Below, one piece after another: positions 49,101 to 62,316 of a stretch of DNA of 64,000 bases. The stretch's first letter is position 1; each line of letters starts with the position of its first letter. Source of the stretch: Cucumis sativus. Its lineage: Eukaryota; Streptophyta; Magnoliopsida; Cucurbitales; Cucurbitaceae. The translations under genes were made by a program, and so were the position numbers. The DNA lies in NCBI RefSeq assembly GCF_000004075.3, contig NC_026661.2, forward strand, positions 16,892,307-16,956,306. Reading direction: 5' to 3'. A model generated the notes under the pieces. It had not been told where the DNA came from. It was given only the letters and a program-made list of their open reading frames with translations, and searched no databases.

Positions 49101-49607
49101 TAGTTTTTAATGATTTTTTTGAAAGGTAGTTTAAAATTAAACCATTAAATTAGAATTGCACTTAAAGAATAAAACTTCGATAAAAATACTATTATATGTT
49201 TGTTAAAATTAAAACTTCTATAATACAATACAAATTTAAATTATATAATATTGTAAATGGAAATTATATAAATTTTACCATGAAAAACATTTTCATAACT
49301 AAATTAATAATTGTTGGCATTTAACCAAATTTTAATAAATAAATTATTAAATTGTTACTAATTTTTAAAACATATATTAGAAAACTTTTAAATCACAAAT
49401 TGGTATTCTAACCTAAATGACAAGAAGTTTTTAATGATTAATTATATTTAAAGGTTAGACGAATTTTAAAACTTGAAAATATCAAAGAGAGAGAAAAGAA
49501 AAAGAAAAAACATATAGCGAAAGTCCCTTTCCAATAAAACGTCGGCGTTTTCGGCAATCTTCGAGGGTTCGTTCCTCAAAAGGGTTTTGCAGAGGTTTAC
49601 GCTGCAA
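46161..49607. other. Gene-poor region upstream of the TPR gene
   Basis: No gene supported. A more complex stretch at about 47500-48130 resembles LTR sequence. A short ORF at 48359-48586 lies in a stretch of mixed composition (GACCGGTCGAGG) and has no family features. The 100 bases before 49608 should hold the TPR promoter and leader. Confidence 0.4.
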
Positions 49608-52522
49608 ATGTGCAGCAGACTGTTCGATTTCAATTCCACGATGAGAAGAAACGCTTCAATTTCCCTTCTTCCTTACTTCAATCGTCTCAATCTCCGCTCA
49701 CTTTCATCCCTCATTTCCCCAAATTCGATTTCTAATCTCCCTTCAAATTCTTCCCCTGTTTCAACTCCCAATCTCAAGCCCTGCACCATAAACAATGGAT
49801 TGTTCTTCAAGTTCACTCGATTTCAAGCAAACCCATCTCGAAATTTGGATACCCTTGTGGAGAAACGGCCTGAAATTTCCTCAAGACAGCGAAAACTCAA
49901 GGACAAATCCGTGCTTGAGGAGTCTTTTGAGTCTGCTGAGACTGTTGATGAAATGTTCAAGGCCTTTAAAGAAATGGAATCCGCTTTTGAAGAGAAGGAT
50001 CTCGGATTGGCTTCCTTGAAAATTGCTCTGAAACTTGACCGAGAAGGTGAGGATCCTGAACAGGTTTTGTTGTATGCTGATAGAGCTTTAAAAGCTTTGG
50101 ATAAAGATGATAATAGGAATCCTTCTTTACCTGTTGCTATGACTTTACAATTGATTGGTTCTGTTAATTATAGTTTGAAGAGGTTTAGTGACAGTTTGGG
50201 GTACTTGAATAGGGCTAATAGAATTCTGGGTCAGTTAGAGGAGAAGGGTTATAGTGCTGAGGATATTAGGCCAGTACTTCATGCTGTGCTACTTGAGTTG
50301 GCAAATGTTAAAACTGCAATGGGGAGAAGAGAGGAAGCGCTATCTAATCTCAGGAAGTGTTTAGAGATTAAGGAGTTGATGTTGGAAAAGGATAGTAGAG
50401 AATTAGGGACGGCGAATCGTGATTTGGCCGAAGCTTATGTTGCTATATTGAACTTTAAGGATGCTCTTCCCTTTTGTATGAAGGGATTGGAGATACATAA
50501 GAAGGAGTTGGGCAATAATTCAGTTGAAGTTGCTCATGATAGGAGGCTTCTTGGGGTGATTTATAGTGGGCTGGAAGAATATCAAAAGGCATTGGAGCAG
50601 AATGAATTGTCTCGGAAGGTTTTGAAGAACTGGGGCCTTAATTCTGATTTGCTTCGTGCAGAAACCGATGCTGCTAATATGCAAATTGCACTTGGTAGGT
50701 ACGACGAGGCCATTAATACTCTTAAGGATGTTGCTCAGCATACAGATAAAGACAGTGAACTTCGGGGAGTTGTGTTTTTCTCAATGGGAAAAGTGTTGTG
50801 TAATCAGGAAAAGTTTACTGATGCAAAGAGATGTTTGGAGATTGCTAGTGGAATTTTCGACAAGAGAGAAGGAACTTCTCCTGTGGAAGCTGCTGAGGCG
50901 TATTCAGAGATATCAATGCAGTATGAGACAATGAATGAGTTTGACACTGCAATTTCTTTATTAAAAAAATCTCTAGCTTTGCTTGAGAAGCTTCCACAAG
51001 AGCAGCACTCGGAGGGTAGTGTTTCAGCTAGATTAGGGTGGTTGCTACTGTTGACTGGTAAGGTTCAAGAAGCTATTCCATACTTGGAGGGCGCAGCAGA
51101 GACTTTAAAAGAGAGTTTTGGATCCAATCATTTTGGAGTTGGATATATATACAATAATCTTGGAGCTGCGTATTTGGAACTCGAGAGACCTCAATCGGCT
51201 GCACAAATGTTTGCAGTGGCGAAAGACATTATGGACGTATCACTTGGCCCCCATCATGCAGATTCAATTGAAGCCTGTCACAATCTTTCAAAGGCATATG
51301 GTGCAATGGGAAGGTATGGTTACTTTCAAGCGTCATTTTTTTCCTCCATCGCTGGTAATGTAGTTACATTCTTTACAACGTACAATGTTTTGCTTATTAT
51401 TCATTGAAATATCTATTGGGGGAGTTGGGTTTTATTAGTGATATTGAGACACAGAACCATATAGATTGAGATCAGAATGTTTTGTTTTGAATGGCAGAGT
51501 AGGAAATTGATTCATATAATATGTCTGATGTCAAAACTGTTCATTTCCTTTTGGAGATATATTTAACTTCATCATGTATGATAAATTCACTTGCCAATGT
51601 TTGTTCTTAAAACCAAATGTGGCATGTTTTATACACTTGCCCCATTCTGCTTAGGTTAACTGTACTTTTACGGTTGTGGAAGAACTAGTGGTTAATTGGA
51701 TACACAAAAATGTCAAGGAGACCTTGATGGGACTCTAACCAATTATGGGATGACCCAAACTAATGGGTTCATCTTGGACTGGAATTTCCTTTGAGTCACT
51801 TGACAGGAATGATAAAGTATCATTAGTATTTTAGAATAGGAATACTACAGGGCAGAAAGCTTTTGCCGGTCTTGTTAAAAAAAGTGAGTATGGTGAATAT
51901 TGATAAGTCTGTATTTTATAGCTATCCTTATATGGGAATATCTAAGTTGTGTACGGAGATGAATGCTTGTAGACCTAACTTGATACTGCAAGTTCTTCCT
52001 ATGGGCTGAGTTGATTTTGAAATTTGATCACTTTGTCCTTCTTAACTATCAATCTGTCCTGAATGTATAATACTATGTTCATTTCAGTCCTGCATCTTTC
52101 TTATTGCCTTTGCTATCTAAATCATTTATTATTGAATGATGCCAATACTGCAGAACTTAAAACTATTCTATTCTACCAACATCGTAATGAAAGCCTTTGT
52201 TTCTGTATCCATGGATCACAGCAGCAATTTGGCAGTGATGACCACTCATGAACTCATTACTTTACTGATCTTTTCTGTGTGTTGGTGCAGTTATGCCCTT
52301 GCAATTGAATTCCAGGAGCAAGTGGTTGATGCTTGGGACAGCCATGGCTCGAGTGCCGAAGACGAACTTAGAGAAGCCCGACGAACGCTAGAACAATTGA
52401 AGAGGAAAGCTCGAGGTACATCCAAATTTGAGCACTCAACAAAGGCCTTGCCCCTCCCTCAATCCTCAACTTCTTCCAAAACTCTGCAGCCCGATCTCCC
52501 TACCCGTCAGCAACATCAATAA
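49608..52522 (+). CDS. Organelle-targeted tetratricopeptide repeat (TPR) protein, kinesin-light-chain-like repeats
   Basis: Two coding exons (49608-51313 and 52291-52522; GT-AG intron of 977 bp) encode 645 aa. I use the first ATG, MCSRLFDFNSTMRRN. The first 60 or so residues are rich in Ser, Arg and Leu and nearly acid-free, as in a mitochondrial or plastid presequence. From about residue 120 on, helical TPR units of the 42-residue kinesin-light-chain type follow one another: for example VAMTLQLIGSVNYSLKRFSD, EVAHDRRLLGVIYSGLEEYQ, GVGYIYNNLGAAYLELERPQ and DSIEACHNLSKAYGAMGSYA. The last motif is completed across the splice junction. The tail is low-complexity (Ser, Pro, Gln). Without splicing the frame would run into intron sequence and stop at 51407. 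It is reminiscent of Arabidopsis At5g53080-type TPR proteins of unknown function; that link is from memory. Confidence 0.88.
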
Positions 52523-55500
52523 CCACAACTTGGTCATCTGATAATATGCCATTTTACGACTTAAGATAATTGATATATCAGATCACACTCGTTGGTAAGT
52601 CATCCTACAAGAACTGATATTTTTAGGGAAAATATTTTCCTTTAAAAACTTGGTCATCTTGTGCATCGCCTGAATATCCTTGAAAAATATACGAGACTCC
52701 AAGTTTTGCTTGCATAGTATATCCATCCTGCTGGGAAACATATTCATTGGAAGCTATATGCTCAGGAAAGAGACGGCTGCAGTAGCCCGTAGAGTTATCG
52801 AACCTAACGGCTGTGTTTTCTGAGAACTTTGCATGATTCTCATAACTCATCTTGCAAAAAAGTTCATAGATGTTTATTTAGACTTGTCTTTCAGACTTAT
52901 GTGTATGTAAATGAGTTTGTAATTTTGGTTTTAGTTGCAAAACTCTAATGTAAGAAAGAAAGTTTATGGGTTGCCTTGAGTTTGGTTTTAAAGAGAAACA
53001 TCTCATTTTGTTCTTGTGTTTTTTCTAATTTTATTACTATTATCTATTCAATTGGCTTTGATTTGGCTGCAAAATGTTCAACATTAGTAATAATTATTGG
53101 GTTAAAATTTTATACTGGACCTGTTTGTTTTAAGAAGTTTTGAAAAAAATTTAGACAATGAACTCTTTAACATAATGATAGTGGTGTCCTAGATTTATTA
53201 TATTAATTAATTGTTAAATAATTAATAAATTGTAATTTATTCTATAAACACAATAAACTATTTTTTGATACTTTTAAAAATTCATTTTGAGGCTAAAATA
53301 AAATAAGATTTAAACCTAATTTTTATCGAGTTTGAAAAAATTTTCTTTTAAATTTGAATTGGGCAAATGATCTCTAGAGATACAATGCTTAGAATACCTT
53401 CCATATTACTACTAAGGATGACATCTTATATTTTTTTCCTTAAGAAATCTCTGATCGCCAACTACCTATATGAATTTCCTCAACACTTGTTCGAAACACA
53501 TCAATGATTCACGGTCTTACACTAGCAAACAAAGAGATTTAATTTAGAGGTTGCTGAAGAGGATTTTAGTAGGCTTACATTTTCCAAAAACCAAAAACAA
53601 AAGATGAAATGATTGTGAGACAATATCTAAAATATTTTTTTCTAATCTTACAATAAAATTAAAATTAAGAAATTTAAATTTAATAAGTAAATGCAACAAA
53701 TGTGATGCAAGCTAGTAATAATAAAAGAAAGAAACCTACTCGTGAAATCTAACTAAACATCTATAGGTGATTAGCAATGGGAAGATAAAAGCAATGGAAT
53801 AACGAGCTGCGACGAATTTCATCAACAACTCGATAGAGCTTAATCTATCAAGTTTATCCTAAAAATGATATATGAATACAGAGAACCAGCAGGATGTCTA
53901 ATAAATGAAGCCAACCCTCCAAATTTATCACTCTTTCAAGTTCCATGACTTCATAATTTAGCAAATATATGCCTATAGCTAATGATAGGGAGGCAGTGAT
54001 GAAGTATATTAGCTTTGACCATCTTTAACAAGGGTTTCTAAAGTAAAACTTGTATGTTACTCTAAGTTGTTATCACTTTTATCCTAATGTACTACAAGAT
54101 AACAAATTATAACATTACTGCTATCTTAATGCAATGTCAGAAAAATAAGAAGCTATCGTGGTATCATATTATAATGTGAGATGAAAAGCTATAGTTTTAC
54201 CTTTTTGACTTTGAAAGAGTGACATATAACTTTGAACTATATCTTACAACTTGAGAAATATTAATTGAGAAGGGTTCAAAATTCGACATTAGTTATATGG
54301 GGATGTTATCAAAATCATCATTTTTCGTTTTTTAAAACAAATACTTGAAGGTAGGAGGGATATGGAGACTGCACCGAAATATTTTAATTAGGTTGACACA
54401 TCCTATTTGTCTAATATTAAAATAAAAAAGGAATTATGTTAAGAATTGAAAATCAAATTTGGATTTTTGATTTCAAAAACAATAATAAAAAACTAAGGAA
54501 AAGTGTTGTCTAAGCACTTCCTGTTAAGAAAATTCTTTATTCTTATTTATTGCAGATTTGCAGAGACCAACTATCCATGTATCTTTCTTCCTTGCTGACG
54601 AACGTATGTGTTATGGATGTGGTGTGAAAGCATGATTATGAAAAGAATATTGTGTGAACCCGCTCTATGAGGTCGTTGGTGAATGTCTTCGAGATTTGAC
54701 CGAATAGCTAAAGTTTGTAATTCAAAGTTGGTTACAAGTTTGAAACTTATTCATACTCAGAAGAGCTGATCAAGTTTGGGTATATCGAGGGATCTCATAT
54801 TTAGGGAGCTAAATAAGATTTTTTAAAGTATGTTTCAAACCAAAGGTGGAAAGAGGTCGTAAACAAGGGAGGAAAATTTCAAACTCGGATAAAATAAGCC
54901 AATTTATTGATCACACTGGCTAGAAGTATGTTTCATACGTATTGAGAGTAATTACTGCAGAAGTATGTCTCTAAAGAAATAATTAGTACTTCATTTGTAA
55001 TCATCACTCTACTCTTTACTAGTAGGCTTTCCTCATTGTCTTTTCTATTGTTATAAATATTGTGTATGAGACATCAAATCTAAGAATATGTTAAACAACC
55101 AAACCCAAAGAATGCAATTCCAAGAGCCTCAAAACCAATTTGATTTAACTCCTACTATATGTAAAATTCAAGTTATTTAAGTAATATAATAAATCAATAA
55201 AGAATTAGACAAAAGTGCCTCGATCTTCAAAGCACTCTCCATAAGTAAGATAAATTCTCACTTGAATACTCCCAATATTCATGCATAATATAATCACAAG
55301 AACACACCAAGACAAAATTCCACATTTTAGAAAATTTAAATTTTATCGATCCAAATTTTTAGTCTATTACAAATGACAGAATAAAAACATTATATAGCCT
55401 CGTGGAGATTCTAACCTATTTAATGTAAATACCATAACATCAAAATAAAATATTAACCAAGCTTTCCATCTACAAACAACTATCTTCCAACTACCATGAT

Positions 55501-56088
55501 TCAAATGCTTTTTCATGAATGACAACCTCTATCTCTTTATCTTGGATGCATTCTCATTAAAAGCAACTTCCATATTTTCTATAACAATCTTACTCAAAAC
55601 ATCATAATTTCAAAACTTAAATTTAACGCTAAATTGCTAAATAAAATTAATTAAGAGCCACTAAATGTGCATGAAAAATTTGTGAATCATATCTTCAGGT
55701 TCATTTGATGTTCTTTGTGATTTTTTTGGTTCCTTTCAATATATCTTGTGTTGTGACATATTTGATTCATTTGTTTAACAGTTCTTTTCGTAGCATGCTC
55801 TAAGATGAAATGTACAAAATTTTATAATTAATAATTATCAAGTTTTAATATAGTAAAAGATATAGAACTTTTCTTTTCATTTATATGATAGCATATATAA
55901 TGTTTCTTACAACTTTTTCTTACATAAGGATAGTATAGTATGTCATAAGTTGTTATTTTTGTAGTACATTACAATGACATACAATGACCACACTTCTCAT
56001 AGTATAACAAAATAGTTCATCTATTACATTACAAAATGTAGTAATATAATTCACCAAAGTAACGTAACAATTTTAGTTTGGAAACTCA
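52523..56088. other. Intergenic region between TPR and dioxygenase genes
   Basis: Convergent 3' ends: TPR 3' UTR on the left, dioxygenase 3' UTR on the right. A 75-codon minus-strand ORF at 52623-52850 lies over the TPR 3' UTR and shows no family features. The remainder is AT-rich without a recognisable gene; around 54540-54960 the base composition is more even but no domain was found. Confidence 0.45.
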
Positions 56089-58924
56089 CTAAAGTTGGTC
56101 GAAGCTAATAAACTCCATTGCTGTCTTCCTGTCAGGAGGCTTAGACATAAGTTTGTTGTAGAAGTCTTTGAACTCGAGGGAGCGATAATGTGGAGGGTTG
56201 GCTTCATTTATGAAACACTTCGATGGTTCTATAGTCACATCATTTTCAGGATAAACTACATACACTAAGGTTTGTCGAGACGTTGTTGAATTTGTCACAA
56301 CTCGATGTTCAGCTGCTTTCAACTTCCCATTGCTAATCACCTGCGTATGAAAACCATAAACGTCAAAGTTAGCTTAGCTAAGCAGTAGTTGGCATGACTT
56401 TCCATTTTAGAGGTGAGTCATTATTACTTATGTTGTCGGACAGTTTTCAAATATAGAGAAATGAACCAATTTATTTACAAATATAATAAAATTGTCATTG
56501 TCCTATCAATGATATAGACACCGATAGATTGATAAAAAAATGATATACACATCTATTCGTGTTTATCATCATGTGTATCGTGAATAGACAGTGACATTTT
56601 ATTATATTTGAAAATATTTTAAGTAGTTATGTTTTTTCAAAATAATTACGTTGGTTTAAAATACATGTTACTCTAACATTTACAAATATTGTGTAAAGTG
56701 ATTTTTCTTGTAGCCTTGAAAAATGTACATACCTCGAAAACATAGCCAAGATTAACGAGAAAGGCATCGGGAAGAGGATCAACATCAATCCATTGACCAT
56801 CTTTTAGGAATTGAAGGCCATTGACATCTTGAAACAAGATGGTGATGAGTGTTGGATCAGCATGTTGGCTCAACCCCACAGTCAAGCTAGGGTTTGGGCA
56901 TGGTGGGTAATGGTGTGCCAAAAATTCTGGGTTTTTACTCATTTCACCTCTAAAATACCCTTTCTCAAGCCCTAACCCTTCACTTAACACCTCTAATATC
57001 TCTGATGCAAACTTTTCTATCATCACTATATATGCTTTCACCACCTCCCTAAAAACAAATTAATAATATAATCATCATTTTAATGTTGGTTATTTATCAA
57101 TACTGTTGTAGGTTTATAATAGAAATTGTGTTGTTCTACCTTATGTTTTAATCCAAACAAACTAACATTTAAAATGAAGCTAAGTACGTGCCTATCAACC
57201 TTGAGACTTGTTATCGAGGAGGTTATACTATTGGGATATAAATTCATGTGTAAAAAGATATTTTACTTGCCATGATATATTAACATAAATTCATGAGGGG
57301 TGTAATATGGCGAGAAAATTTTCTTTGTTGGCTTGGGTTTGTTATCGACGTCAACTAATATGATGCATGCCTATTTTTATAAATCTCTTTAATTTAGTTT
57401 AACAATGTTCGTTTATGGTATTTTCTTTTACGTAAAAAAAGAAATTTTTTAAAAATAACAAATTTTACAAAATATTTACAATCTATATCAAATTTTATCA
57501 CTTGATAGTTATTGATATGCTATAGTAATAGAAGCTATCATCGATAAAATCCAAAATTTTGTTATAGCTTGTAAATTTTTTAATTTATTTTGTTACTTTT
57601 AAAAATGTCCATTGGTTTGGACATTTTAAAAAATAGAAAAATACATCCGAATATTTACAGAATGTAGCAAATTTTTTTAGATTATATCAATGATACACAT
57701 TGATAGATTTATATTAGTGACATTGATAAACATTGATAGATTAACGTTTATTATTGATAGAGTTTAAAACTTTGCTATTTTTAAAAAATATTTTCACCTT
57801 TTTTCCATTTATAAAAATTCGTTGAAAATATTTACAAATGTTGATTTTTTTTTGTTTACTAGTGATTGACAATGATAAACACCAATACCCATCTATCAAT
57901 TTTTACGTGTGATAAATGATAATAGTATATCGCAGGTTGTCTTATCAATATATGTCACTGAATTGCGGTGACATTTTATTATATATTTGTAAATATTTTG
58001 GTTCATTTTTTTTGTATTTGAAAACGATTTTTTTAAAAGTTTTTAAAACTTTTTTTTTTCAAAAGTTAACCTATTTATTTTATTTTTTTAACAAATGGGA
58101 GAGAAGTGTTTAGGTGAACCAAGTCATCTCAACTAGGTTAAAACACTCGTAACATTCACTTAATTTTCCAAATTTGGTGGTGTGGGTGCTAGTTTTTTAC
58201 AGAACAATAAAACTGATAGGCCAGTGATTGATATGAAGATGTTTTATAAATAAACTGCTTATTTTTTAGAAAATGAAAGGTAAAAAATGAAGTGATTATC
58301 GTATGATGACGCCTATAAGTGAAAGATTTTGTGTCTGTGTTTACCTCAGTTTAGGGGGATTTTGAGGCCAAAACTCAAGATTTTTGTCCAAATTAGGATG
58401 ACATCTTAACTTGAAAGTATCTTTCCAAAGGTGAATTTGTTCATTTTCATAATTTTGAGAGCTCGTATAAACTTTACAACTCTTATCTGGATCTTTGGAG
58501 CATTCCCTCTCTTTGTCTTCTGCTGACATGCCATGAAACTCCTTCATGATCTTCATCATCTCTTCTACTAATGTTTTTGGGACTCCATGGTTTATAACCT
58601 ACACAAATTATAGTATTAGAATTAAGCAATTGAATTTGACTTTTGTGCTCTATAAGTGATGAAAATAAAATTGAGTCTTATGGTAGTATCATTTAAAAAT
58701 CTATAGAACAACATTCATGAGCTCTTTCAAACCTGGACAAATCCAAACTCTTGAGTAACATCGTGAACTCTTTTGAGAAGAAGAGCTCGATCGTCAGACC
58801 AATCGATCACTGGAATCGACTTCTTCACCGAGATGCCAAACCTCTTCTCTGGAGGATACACATAAGTTTCTGGAACTGATACAACACCCCCCCAATTAGA
58901 CACAAACTTTGTTCGAGACATCAT
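56089..58924 (-). CDS. 2-oxoglutarate/Fe(II)-dependent dioxygenase (hyoscyamine 6-dioxygenase-like, DOXC class)
   Basis: Soluble oxygenase of plant specialised metabolism. The family couples 2-oxoglutarate decarboxylation to hydroxylation or ring closure of a small molecule; the substrate here is unknown. Four exons, all in phase: 58733-58924, 58345-58598, 56733-57048 and 56089-56340, giving 337 aa. The N-terminal DIOX_N domain (SIPVIDWSD, FGFVQVINHGVP) is followed by the jelly-roll core with YPPCPNPSLTVG. The iron ligands are His211 and Asp213 (QHADPTLITIL) and His266 (AEHRVV). The 2-oxoglutarate-binding Arg276 is present, but the usual RxS reads R-Q-T. WKDTFKLRCHP and the last intron position before VISNGK resemble hyoscyamine 6-dioxygenase and its relatives. 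A fragment of a duplicate lies at 62.1 kb. The name H6H-like reflects resemblance and does not imply tropane alkaloid synthesis. Confidence 0.92.
56445..56640. repeat. Dispersed AT-rich repeat in a dioxygenase intron
   Basis: In the intron between exons 56089-56340 and 56733-57048. Carries the GATATAGACACCGATAGATTGATA and CATTTTATTATATTTG-type blocks also seen at 57830-58030 in the neighbouring intron. Probably a decayed copy of a non-autonomous element related to the family at 57441. Confidence 0.5.
57441..57790. repeat. Dispersed AT-rich repeat, copy 3, plus adjoining inverted relative
   Basis: 57441-57612 matches 38781-38970 and 25152-25305 block for block. Its end (TTTTTAAAAATGTCCATTGG) is followed at once by a mirror-image start (TTTGGACATTTTAAAAAATAG) and a second related unit to about 57790. 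Two elements therefore lie head to head inside a dioxygenase intron. Confidence 0.6.
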
Positions 58925-61900
58925 GCAAATTGTCTATCCAATGATATTTAATTGAGAATATGAGAATGAAGTAGCTCCTAATTTATAGATATAATACTGA
59001 GGTTTCTCTTTTTCTTTCATGGTTTAAACAGATAGGCAAGTTCAAGTTGCTGCTGTATAAGATTTCTACTAATAGACTTAGTGATTAGGTTGGTAACCAT
59101 TTTGTTTTTAGTTTGTCATTTGTTTTTTTTTAAAAACTCTTCAATTTTTTTAATGTAATAACTTTAAAAGAAAATACAAGGTTTTGGAACCTACTATATG
59201 TGTTTATTTTTCAAAATTTTGCTTGAGGTTTGAAAACATTTGGTGTGGTAAAAATGAGCAACAAAACAAATAAATTTATGTATAGGTCGTAGCTTAGTGT
59301 TTATAAATTTAATTAATTTTTAAAAATAAAAAAAATAAAAAAATTAATTGGTAACTAAATGAGGTGTTTGTGTAACTTTAATTTAGTTGGAGAAAATAGA
59401 ATAATATTTGGATACATCAGAGAGTTGCTATTATATATCTTTATACTACTAGAAAAGTAGTTTCAAAGTGAAGTTTTACGGTTCTCGACGTTTAACTATG
59501 TCAAGAAAATTGAAGTTCACAATCACGTAAAAACGTCAAGAATATTGACATTTGATATGTATGAAATTTCAAGAATATCGGTCTTCTTGACATGTAGAAA
59601 ACATTAAAGAACAATTTTACTTCATATTTGAAAATATCAAGATGTTTTCTATTTTATAAGAAAAAAATTTCAAGATGTAGGTGTTCTCGATGGGCATTAA
59701 ATGTTAAGCGAAAAAATTATTGACATGTTTAACATGTCAAAGTGTGTTTTGGTTTTATTCTTAAGTTATAATTTGGATATTTCGATAATAAGTTGTTGTT
59801 GTATTGTTTATGTATTCTAGTCCAACAATCAAATTAATTATGTATATCGATCGATAGGACAAACATTAACAAAACTATCATCCCATGACAACTATCAAAA
59901 TGAATCCACCTTTAACCAAATCTCCTCTCGCTATGCTCCCTCATTTACAAGAGTAATGTAGTCCACCGTGAACCTGTCACTTTTAACGCCTACATCAATT
60001 GAAATAACATACCAAAAACCACAACATATATAGATTGAAATGTAAGTGTTTTAAGAGAGACGATGCGTGGAGGGGGATCTGTTTTGCGAAGAAGAAGAAA
60101 TTCAATTTTTTTAAAAAAATCAAAGTGTATGTACGTATAATTATAAAGTGTTTCAATTTAGTCAAAGTGTACCATTATCAAGTTATCAACATAATCAATC
60201 AACTGTATCAACATGCAATATATATATGAGTCAAATAATCAAGTTTATCGACAATATAAATGAGTGAATGCTTAACAAATATATCAATAGTTTAATTATC
60301 AGTCAAAATACATTATTATCAAATATATCAGTGTCAAGTATATCAAATATATCAATTAAATACTTCATTATTAAGTATATAAGTTAAATGTATATATATC
60401 GTGTATCAAGTGTACATTAACATAACGAGTACGTTTGTGATATTTATATACGTGTCTTTTCATACGTGAGGTGAGCTTTCATTTTTTTTCTTTTTCCAGC
60501 TTTTAATGCTAAAGTAGGAAATATTATATAATGGATAAACATAAGAAGAGTTTATTGTCTAAACACAAATGATATCATGCATTATATTATATATTTCTTG
60601 AGAGTGAAGGTTTCCATCTCACTCATTAATTCCTCTTTAACTAAAAAAAGAAATTTTTTATACACTACTCCAAAAAAAACCAACACGGTTTGAACATAGT
60701 CTCTATGGTTTGAACATACAATTAAATAAAATGGTTCTTACGACTATAATGACTATTCATGAGAATTTTATAAAATCATAGCAACTATATTCATATAGTT
60801 AACAAATTATAAGGACTAGATTTTAATTTTTAGAACAACTTGGATGAAATTTATATTCGCTCGTCGAATTTCACAAGTTTTAATGTCCAGATTAAAACGT
60901 GTTATACTTGCAGATTTTCTACAACTATTTCATGATTTGGTCATAAATTAAAATTATTTGTTTTTATTGTTTATTTCCCTTTAAGTCAAGCTGTGATTCA
61001 TATTTCATAATCATACACCATAATGGAATCGCTATTCATTGAACAAAAAAGATATGGAGAGATTTGATATTTAGGGAAGGGATTATTTTGGTGTGTGAAA
61101 ACAAATTATATGACTAGATGGTTTCTTTAAAAGAATAAAATTGATTGCCATTTATCACCTTCAATTAATGTGTAATGGAGGGATTTTTTCTATTCTCAAG
61201 TTAAGTGTTTTTGTGTTAATTTATTTTATTTAAATGTGTGTAGGAGAAGAGAAATTTGTTCCTAATTATGTTGCTTATTCATTAATTATATTGTATTCTT
61301 TAGGAAAAATCCCCTTTATGTACTCAACCTAAGAGATTATCATAGTTGTTCAATCAAATCACATTCATTTGATGTCACAAAGAGATGGAGAGATTCTTTC
61401 CATTTTTATATATCCTTCATTGTATATAAATGGGATACATAGATCTCAATTGAAATTTATTTACTTTCGTAGGTAATTAAGAGAACAATATAATAATAAA
61501 AGAATAAGAAGATTGATGGGTTATTATAAAGTCATTGTTTAATTTCTAAGTATGAATACAATGTGTAAAAATGTCACTCTTTTCATTTATGGAAATTTGA
61601 ATATGTCAATACATGCACTTGATGAAGGGATAATAGGGTAAACATTAATTTACAAGTGTTCCAAATTTAGTAGAAGTCCAACAACCAGATACAAATTAGA
61701 GATTTACTTTTATATAAGTAAGCATCCACCTTAGAAAATGATACTCAAATGCAACCACATATTGTCAACAAGTAGTAATATGGAAACTATTTCCATTATC
61801 GTATCTTAATTAGGAGACCTAGCTGTAGTTTGCAAAATTCAATTTTAAAGAAAAAGTTTTAGAGTTGATATCGAAGAACATCAAATAAAAATAGTTGGAT

Positions 61901-62109
61901 GATGATTTTGCAATTGAAAATGTAAACACAATCAAATAGTTGGAGGGTCAAATCCATATATCCTAGATAGCCTATAGGCGATCGAACTCCAGATTACTCC
62001 CTTACCCTTTTGTCTTCTTGAATTATTATTTTTTTGTATTGTTGCATTTTTTACATGGTTTTGTCTATGGAAGCCATGTTAGACTGAATTGCTCATAGGT
62101 TTTACTTTG
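58925..62109. other. Gene-poor region upstream of the dioxygenase gene
   Basis: The part next to 58924 is the dioxygenase promoter side. From 59447, ACTACTAGAAAAGTAG followed by repeated CAAGAATATTGAC, TTCTTGACATG and CAAGATG motifs looks like a decayed subterminal region of a DNA transposon. 60240-60440 is dominated by ATCAA(G/A)TATATCAA-like words. No gene is supported. Confidence 0.4.
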
Positions 62110-62316
62110 AGAAAACTCACTAAGGTTAGTTGAAGCTAATATACTTCATTGCGGTCTCCCTGTCAAGAGGCTTAGAAATAAGTTTGTTGATGAAGTCTTG
62201 AACTTGATGGAACCATAAAGTGGAGGGTTGACTTCATTTATGAAACATTTTGATGGTTCTGTAATCGCATCATTTTCAGGACAAACTAAATACACCAAGC
62301 TAATTTGTTGAGACGT
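62110..62316 (-). pseudogene. Duplicated last-exon fragment of the dioxygenase gene
   Basis: Minus-strand translation reads LVYLVCPENDAITEPSKCFI then NEVNPPLYGS, clearly the counterpart of residues 279 onward of the intact gene at 56089-56340. After KFK a one-base deletion shifts the frame; the other frame continues DFINKLISKPLDRETAMKYI and a stop. The remaining exons of this copy are absent. The left half keeps the same order as the parent, and the right side is replaced by LINE sequence from about 62317. Confidence 0.85.

Noticed and set aside
52623..52850. 75-codon minus-strand ORF downstream of the TPR gene
   Set aside because: It overlaps the TPR 3' UTR, has no domain and no neighbouring exons.
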